Made by a program: the position numbers and the translations under genes. Under the pieces are notes generated by a model. It saw only the letters and a list, made by a program, of their open reading frames with translations. It was not told the origin of the DNA and did not search any database. A stretch of DNA of 46,059 nucleotides from a virus: positions 1-46,059 of IMG/VR virus record IMGVR_UViG_3300030329_002858. One strand, given 5' to 3'. This document shows positions 42,673 through 46,059 of the stretch, piece after piece. How positions within the stretch are numbered: position 1 is the stretch's first letter; each line of letters opens with the position of its first letter.

Positions 42673-42721
42673 CTGACGAGAGTTTAATACTCGAAACGGG
42701 GACTTGTTCCCCGTCTTAACC
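42667..42721 (+). ncRNA. Hammerhead ribozyme 2 (type I)
   Basis: Stem I GGTTAA (42667-42672) with TTAACC (42716-42721); core CTGACGA (42673-42679; the variable base is C instead of T); stem II GAGT (42680-42683) with ACTC (42689-42692), loop TTAAT; GAAA (42693-42696); stem III CGGGGA (42697-42702) with TCCCCG (42708-42713), loop CTTGT; site GTC ending 42715. Predicted cut between 42715 and 42716. Stem I is identical to that of ribozyme 1 while stems II and III differ fully in sequence but keep pairing, which is strong covariation evidence. Confidence 0.93.
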
Positions 42722-42737
42722 AAACATGGAGTTAAAA

Positions 42738-42926
42738 ATGCTAAATAAAGTAGACAACAAAACGGTAATTGATGCTATTGATTATTTTTTTGGTGAAGGA
42801 ATGATTGAACAGATGAATTCAGATGAAAGGTATTATGTTAAAGCTTTAATTAATAAAATAGCAAATATCTACAAAATCAAACTACAATGGGATAACGATG
42901 ATGATAACGAACAGGAGAATATATAA
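42738..42926 (+). CDS. Small acidic protein (62 aa)
   Basis: 62 residues from the ATG eight bases after ACATGGAG. The helix-rich start (KTVIDAIDYFFGEGMIEQMN) resembles the small helical proteins often met in phage cassettes. The end is acidic (DNDDDNEQENI). Its leader begins right after the second hammerhead's cleavage site. No family is recognised. The gene is followed by an AT-rich stretch and the tRNA-like fold. Confidence 0.6.
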   Translation: MLNKVDNKTVIDAIDYFFGEGMIEQMNSDERYYVKALINKIANIYKIKLQWDNDDDNEQENI

Positions 42927-42941
42927 TATATATATATAATA

Positions 42942-42984
42942 AGCGCAGTATGGTACTGGGCAGGTTCGATTCCTGCCCTGCGCT
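42942..42984 (+). ncRNA. tRNA 3'-half-like fold; candidate attP core
   Basis: AGCGCAG (42942-42948) pairs perfectly with CTGCGCT (42978-42984). Inside lies a canonical T-arm: GCAGG (42960-42964), loop TTCGATT, CCTGC (42972-42976). The D-arm and anticodon arm are missing: only about ten bases replace positions 8-48. The stretch from 42958 on looks like the last 27 bases of a tRNA gene, the usual target of tyrosine integrases, so it may be attP. The pairing 5' strand, however, also makes a mini-tRNA possible. A second hairpin GTAGCA/TGCTAC follows at 42987-43001. Confidence 0.6.
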
Positions 42985-43026
42985 CTGTAGCATGGTGCTA
43001 CTAATTGAAAATAACATGGAGTTAAA

Positions 43027-43458
43027 ATGAGAATAGTAACTAACACAAACAAACTACATCAGAAAGCAGTTGATGTTGCTGTTGGGGATATATCAAAAGC
43101 ATTTAGTACATTGCTCACGAGAACTATCCATCAGCGCAAAGGTGCAGTCGGGTTTGCAGGAGTCCAGGTCGGGATGAAGGAGAATGTATTTTGCGCCCTG
43201 ATTGATGGTAAATGGAAACTGTTTGCCAATGCGAAGATAATCAGTGAGAGTTGGAGCAAGGTTAGTTTTACAACTGATGTGGAAAGATGTCTTTCATTGC
43301 CTAAAAAAGCATTCAAGGTAAAGAGATATAATAAAATAACAATCAGATACCAGAACGCCAAAGGTGAGACCCTGAAAGAATCTTTTGAAGGGTTCAATGC
43401 CAGAGTAATTCAGCATGAGATTGACCACCTGAACGGCATCCTGATTTGTGATAAATAA
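43027..43458 (+). CDS. def: Peptide deformylase
   Basis: 143 residues. The three deformylase motifs are seen: AVGFAGVQVG (residues 40-49, the GxGxAAxQ block with Gly for Ala), ERCLS (86-90; Cys88 is the metal ligand, with Arg where EGCLS has Gly) and QHEIDHLNG (129-137, two His ligands and catalytic Glu131). The enzyme removes formyl groups from new proteins. Phage versions are known in marine and other phages and may favour host or phage membrane protein maturation. Leader ACATGGAG. Short C-terminus, as usual for phage enzymes. Confidence 0.9.
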   Translation: MRIVTNTNKLHQKAVDVAVGDISKAFSTLLTRTIHQRKGAVGFAGVQVGMKENVFCALIDGKWKLFANAKIISESWSKVSFTTDVERCLSLPKKAFKVKRYNKITIRYQNAKGETLKESFEGFNARVIQHEIDHLNGILICDK

Positions 43459-43471
43459 CATGGAGAACAAA

Positions 43472-43594
43472 ATGAAAAACATAATTAAAAACTGGGGATT
43501 AGGTCACTATGATGAAGATATAAATATTATATATCTTATCACAATGATTTTAATCATGGCGTTTGCACTGCTTAAAATAATCCTTGCATACTAA
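43472..43594 (+). CDS. Small membrane protein (40 aa)
   Basis: A 40-residue ORF after AACATGGAG (ATG seven bases later). The N-terminal 18 residues are polar, followed by one membrane helix to the C-terminus (NIIYLITMILIMAFALLKII). It is tucked between the deformylase and a CGTAAAC promoter motif. Function unknown. The conserved leader makes translation likely. Confidence 0.6.
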   Translation: MKNIIKNWGLGHYDEDINIIYLITMILIMAFALLKIILAY

Positions 43595-43612
43595 CGTAAA
43601 CAACTGTAAACT
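43584..43612 (+). promoter_or_regulatory. Candidate promoter/operator with double GTAAAC motif
   Basis: TTGCAT (43584-43589), 17 bases, TAAACT (43607-43612). CGTAAAC occurs at 43595 and TGTAAAC at 43605, the densest copy of the motif. It would drive the genes from 43639 on. Confidence 0.4.
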
Positions 43613-43638
43613 AAGTAACATTAAACATGGAGTTAAAA

Positions 43639-44025
43639 ATGAGTAAAACAATATCTTACTGGAATGGAAATGGTAAATATCAAAAAGAATTTGATGTCTT
43701 TTGTGATACGTTTGTTCCTGTTCGTGGAAGGGCTAAAACCAACAAAGGAAATATAATAAGGGCATTACAATACCTTTGGTACGAATATTGTAATAACGGC
43801 AATATCAATATTGTTGGTAAAAAGGCACTGGTCAACAGAGGTGAAGAATCTTGTTATGATATTAAGTACAATGTACCAAACATATCTGGCGAACTAAGTG
43901 CTGTTTGTGATTTAATACTTGGTCGCAAGTCGTCTGAATATAATTATAAGCAAGATGAGTTAGATGTGTATAATAAATTAACTGATAAATGCGTAGAGTA
44001 TATTTTAAAAACATCAGGAGAGTAA
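43639..44025 (+). CDS. Hypothetical protein
   Basis: 128 residues from the ATG after ACATGGAG; the earlier in-frame ATG at 43627 is leader. The sequence is polar and aromatic (SYWNGNGKYQKEFDVFCDTF, LQYLWYEYCNNGNINIVG). No family is recognised. Proteins of this sort are common in phage accessory cassettes. It is followed by the next cassette after one base. Confidence 0.6.
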   Translation: MSKTISYWNGNGKYQKEFDVFCDTFVPVRGRAKTNKGNIIRALQYLWYEYCNNGNINIVGKKALVNRGEESCYDIKYNVPNISGELSAVCDLILGRKSSEYNYKQDELDVYNKLTDKCVEYILKTSGE

Positions 44026-44026
44026 A

Positions 44027-44275
44027 ATGACAACAGACTATATAAAATATGTTGGAGAATACGAGAAGAAATTGCTAAAAGAAGTTGGTATTGATATAAA
44101 TGATTTAGACAGCAATCAATTGGAAGCAATCCTTGTACCTATTCACGCACCTGAAGACTATCACCAAGACGGTGAAATAAGTGTAGAACAGGCGTACTAT
44201 TTACATAGCCAGAGATTGATTCAATGTGGTATAGTTGGCGAATTATATAAGAAAGCAATAACATTAACAGAATAA
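44027..44275 (+). CDS. Hypothetical protein
   Basis: 82 residues, acidic. ATG follows a variant of the leader, CATCAGGAG, in place of CATGGAG. The N-terminus is helical (YIKYVGEYEKKLLKEVGIDI) and the C-terminus has two further helices. No family is recognised. Tight spacing to both neighbours supports an operon. Confidence 0.6.
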   Translation: MTTDYIKYVGEYEKKLLKEVGIDINDLDSNQLEAILVPIHAPEDYHQDGEISVEQAYYLHSQRLIQCGIVGELYKKAITLTE

Positions 44276-44290
44276 AACATGGAGAGTAAA

Positions 44291-44512
44291 ATGACAATTT
44301 ACGAAATAAAAGAACTAACCAAAGAAACAGCACCGTATTTCTTTAGCAAAGATACAATGAAATTCTTTGGTCAGACTCTGAAAGATTTCAGGGTTAAAAA
44401 ACAGGATGATGGTCGTTATAAAATCACTGCGCCAAGTGGTAGTAACTGGGAGCATGAACATACGACTGTTAGATTCTTTAATCCTGAAAACAATGAACTT
44501 GAACTAAAATAA
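44291..44512 (+). CDS. Hypothetical protein
   Basis: 73 residues from the ATG after ACATGGAGAGTAAA (44279 is part of the leader). The N-terminal half is helical and aromatic (ETAPYFFSKDTMKFFGQTLK), the C-terminal half beta-rich (DGRYKITAPSGSNWEHEHTT). It resembles small phage proteins of unknown role. No family is certain. Confidence 0.6.
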   Translation: MTIYEIKELTKETAPYFFSKDTMKFFGQTLKDFRVKKQDDGRYKITAPSGSNWEHEHTTVRFFNPENNELELK

Positions 44513-44526
44513 ACATGGAGAGTAGA

Positions 44527-44796
44527 ATGAGTATTAATATAAATAATAACCTAAGAGAATCTGACCTGTATGCAAAGATGGGTCAGTACGATGCAGTTGG
44601 TATTGCAGAAGGTTGGTTATCTTCCGAATCTCAGGAAGAGGTATTGGTTGCATGGCAGATACTGGTTGATACTGGAATGGCATGGACATTACAGGGATTT
44701 TTTGGTCGGGCTGCTTCTGACCTTTTGGAGCAGGGACTGATACAGAAAGGTGACAAGAGTGCCTATACTAAATCACGATTTGATAAGGGTGCTTAG
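44527..44796 (+). CDS. Hypothetical phage protein (DUF7417-like)
   Basis: 89 residues from the ATG after ACATGGAGAGTAGA. A helical core (SQEEVLVAWQILVDTGMAWT and FGRAASDLLEQGLIQK) resembles a small conserved phage protein group (WQ-L-DTG-...-LQG-F-R-A--L---G). That group is found in many phages and has no known function. It is the last gene using the ACATGGAG leader before the methyltransferase. Confidence 0.65.
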   Translation: MSININNNLRESDLYAKMGQYDAVGIAEGWLSSESQEEVLVAWQILVDTGMAWTLQGFFGRAASDLLEQGLIQKGDKSAYTKSRFDKGA

Positions 44797-44802
44797 GAAG
44801 GT

Positions 44803-44913
44803 TTGAATAACGAGCAAATTTACTCCATGAAAGCCGTTTGGGGCGTTAACCCTACCTTGGTTGGGACTCCGCAAAGTTTCGCCCCTTACGGCAAAATAAA
44901 GAGGAATAAATGA
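44803..44913 (+). CDS. Possible small ORF overlapping a GC-rich inverted repeat
   Basis: A 36-residue frame (TTG start; or 28 residues from ATG 44827) whose TGA overlaps the methyltransferase ATG as ATGA. Its sequence (MKAVWGVNPTLVGTPQSFAP) is plausible protein. However, it lies in a strong inverted repeat (GCCGT-TT-GGGGCG at 44833-44845 with CGCCCC-TT-ACGGC at 44880-44892) that is far richer in GC than its surroundings, so a structured RNA is equally possible. No family is recognised for either. Confidence 0.35.
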   Translation: MNNEQIYSMKAVWGVNPTLVGTPQSFAPYGKIKRNK

Positions 44914-45545
44914 TACAGAATACTTGCTATAAAAACAACAGAGGTATTTTTGATGTTTGTCTTTTTGACCCACCCTTTGATAAATGGAAAAATATAGATT
45001 ATATACCAAAGGCTGAAACATATGTATGTTTTACAAATTTTCAAAATCGACATTATGTAGATAAACTTTTTGGTGTACCTAAATTTGAAATGATATGGCA
45101 CTTTAAGGATGGTAGATGGGTAAGCCATAGAATGCCAAGACATACACATGAACATATTCTAATTTATGGTAAGTTAAAAAATGAAGCCTATACAGGTGAG
45201 TATAACATAGATAGAACACCACAAAAAAAAGGCAAAGGAAGTATTGGTAGGGATAAAAATTTAGGTGATAGGATATATAAACCAAGAAATAGAAAAATGC
45301 TTAATAGCGTAATTGAAGTACCAAGAAACGTAGGTAAAGAATTGGGTGTATGGGGAAAACCTGAAGACTTAGTGATGCCAATACTTGAATGGATTGTTTC
45401 TGAAAATGATGATGTATGGGATGGTTTTATGGGTAGTGGAACTTTTGGTGTTTGTGTAAAAAAATTAAAAGCAAATTATTTTGGAAGTGAATTAGATACA
45501 GAAATTTTCAACAAAGCAAAAAAAAGAATTGAAGAAATTATATGA
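44910..45545 (+). CDS. DNA N4/N6 methyltransferase (beta-like order)
   Basis: 211 residues. The catalytic motif DPPF (residues 20-23) comes before the AdoMet-binding motif FMGSGTFG (173-180), the order of beta-type N4-cytosine/N6-adenine methylases. The target-recognition part between is short (about 140 residues). No restriction partner is found, so it is probably an orphan enzyme that shields phage DNA, in keeping with the ArdC-like gene. The start follows AGAGGAA. The stop overlaps the integrase ATG (ATGA). Confidence 0.85.
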   Translation: MIQNTCYKNNRGIFDVCLFDPPFDKWKNIDYIPKAETYVCFTNFQNRHYVDKLFGVPKFEMIWHFKDGRWVSHRMPRHTHEHILIYGKLKNEAYTGEYNIDRTPQKKGKGSIGRDKNLGDRIYKPRNRKMLNSVIEVPRNVGKELGVWGKPEDLVMPILEWIVSENDDVWDGFMGSGTFGVCVKKLKANYFGSELDTEIFNKAKKRIEEII

Positions 45546-46059
45546 CCGTACAACCAGTTAAAGATATGAACCAGGTTGCGAACATGATTCGTATCCTTGA
45601 GCGCAAGGGTAACAGGCGTGACCCGTTGCTGTTAAAGTTTGGATTGAATACTGCACTTCGCATCAAGGACATACTCAGGCTAAAGGTCAAGCATTTATTT
45701 GAAAGTGACGGTACGCTGAAAGAATATCTTGACCTGTTCGAGAGTAAGACAATCAAGCGCAAGAACCGTAAACTGAAACAGATTAAACTCAACAGCGTAA
45801 TTCGTCCAGAACTGGAATCCTATGTTAAATTCTATGAACTTGAACCAGAGGACTGGATATTCTTTTCACTCAGAGACCCATCAAATCCATTGGACAGGGT
45901 CAGAGCCTATTCTCTTCTGAAAGATGCTGCTGTGAAATCAGGTGTTACCAAGTTTGGTACTCACAGCATGAGAAAAACTTTAGCATATAATATATATAAT
46001 AAAACAAAGAACTTAGCCTTGGTAATGAGAATGCTGAATCATTCCAACCCAAAGCATAC
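45542..46059 (+). CDS. int: Tyrosine recombinase/integrase, N-terminal part (continues at 111-180)
   Basis: The joined protein has 195 residues. The start ATG overlaps the methyltransferase stop. Catalytic Arg40 is in FGLNTALRIKDILRLKVK, only about 20 residues after the start of recognisable fold. A Lys in the following beta-hairpin (SKTIKRK) is the likely catalytic lysine; His141-Arg144, His167 and Tyr176 complete the set. There is no arm-binding domain and practically no SAM-like core-binding domain, so this is a compact recombinase. The usual length is 300-400. It may act at the tRNA-like site at 42942 or resolve multimers. Confidence 0.9.
   Translation, partial: MTVQPVKDMNQVANMIRILERKGNRRDPLLLKFGLNTALRIKDILRLKVKHLFESDGTLKEYLDLFESKTIKRKNRKLKQIKLNSVIRPELESYVKFYELEPEDWIFFSLRDPSNPLDRVRAYSLLKDAAVKSGVTKFGTHSMRKTLAYNIYNKTKNLALVMRMLNHSNPKH
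45950..46059. repeat. Terminal direct repeat, right copy
   Basis: Identical to bases 1-110 and lying inside the integrase gene. It represents the same genomic stretch as the left copy of the circular molecule. Confidence 0.95.

Noticed and set aside
42942-42984. Complete tRNA gene
   Set aside because: D-arm and anticodon arm are absent and the discriminator/CCA end does not fit; described as a tRNA-like half.

Overview
The window is a complete, visibly AT-rich circular phage genome cut open inside its integrase gene. Bases 1-110 are repeated exactly at 45950-46059, and the integrase reads through the join (45542-46059, then 111-180), so the unique circle is about 45,949 bp. The gene set is that of a short-tailed (podovirus-like) temperate or plasmid-like phage: P22-type portal, large terminase, N4-gp56-type capsid protein, tail adaptors, a P22 gp10-like tail protein, internal virion proteins and two fibres, with no tape measure or sheath. 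A possible lipoprotein/coiled-coil spanin pair hints at a Gram-negative host. The host itself cannot be named from the sequence.

The circle has two arms. They diverge from a non-coding, repeat-rich region at 40663-41213 (promoters, candidate replication origin) and converge on a bidirectional terminator at 6101-6134. The plus arm runs 41214 -> join -> 6092. It opens with an ArdC-like antirestriction protein, then a string of small cassettes including a peptide deformylase, then an N4/N6-type DNA methyltransferase and the compact tyrosine integrase. After the join come an HTH protein, a YqaJ-type exonuclease, a RecT annealase, an SSB-like protein with a DDLPF tail, a RusA resolvase, a DnaC-like loader and small zinc-ribbon proteins. 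The minus arm runs 40662 -> 6117. It carries small regulators, a replication initiator, terminase, portal, putative spanins, scaffold, capsid, fibre, lysis-type genes, tail adaptors, tail hub, second fibre, internal virion proteins including one of 2372 residues, and a metallophosphoesterase.

The most striking content is RNA. Two complete type I hammerhead ribozymes (42150-42207 and 42667-42721) flank one small ORF (42226-42672). In both, the stop codon of the upstream gene lies inside stem I and the downstream gene starts just after the cleavage site. The two share the same stem I sequence, so cleavage would release a 514-nt RNA carrying that ORF whose ends could pair again and religate to a circle. 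A third junction a few hundred bases on holds a tRNA 3'-half-like fold, a candidate attP core or a third RNA device. Other structured intergenic stretches lie at 1143-1327 and at 3151-3265 (pseudoknot plus terminator), and a GC-rich inverted repeat lies at 44833-44892.

Most plus-arm accessory cassettes share a near-invariant leader, ACATGGAG followed 5-7 bases later by the start codon. Four of these leaders also have a CGTAAAC-type motif upstream. The recombination genes do not use this leader. This suggests a coordinately regulated, modular cassette region.
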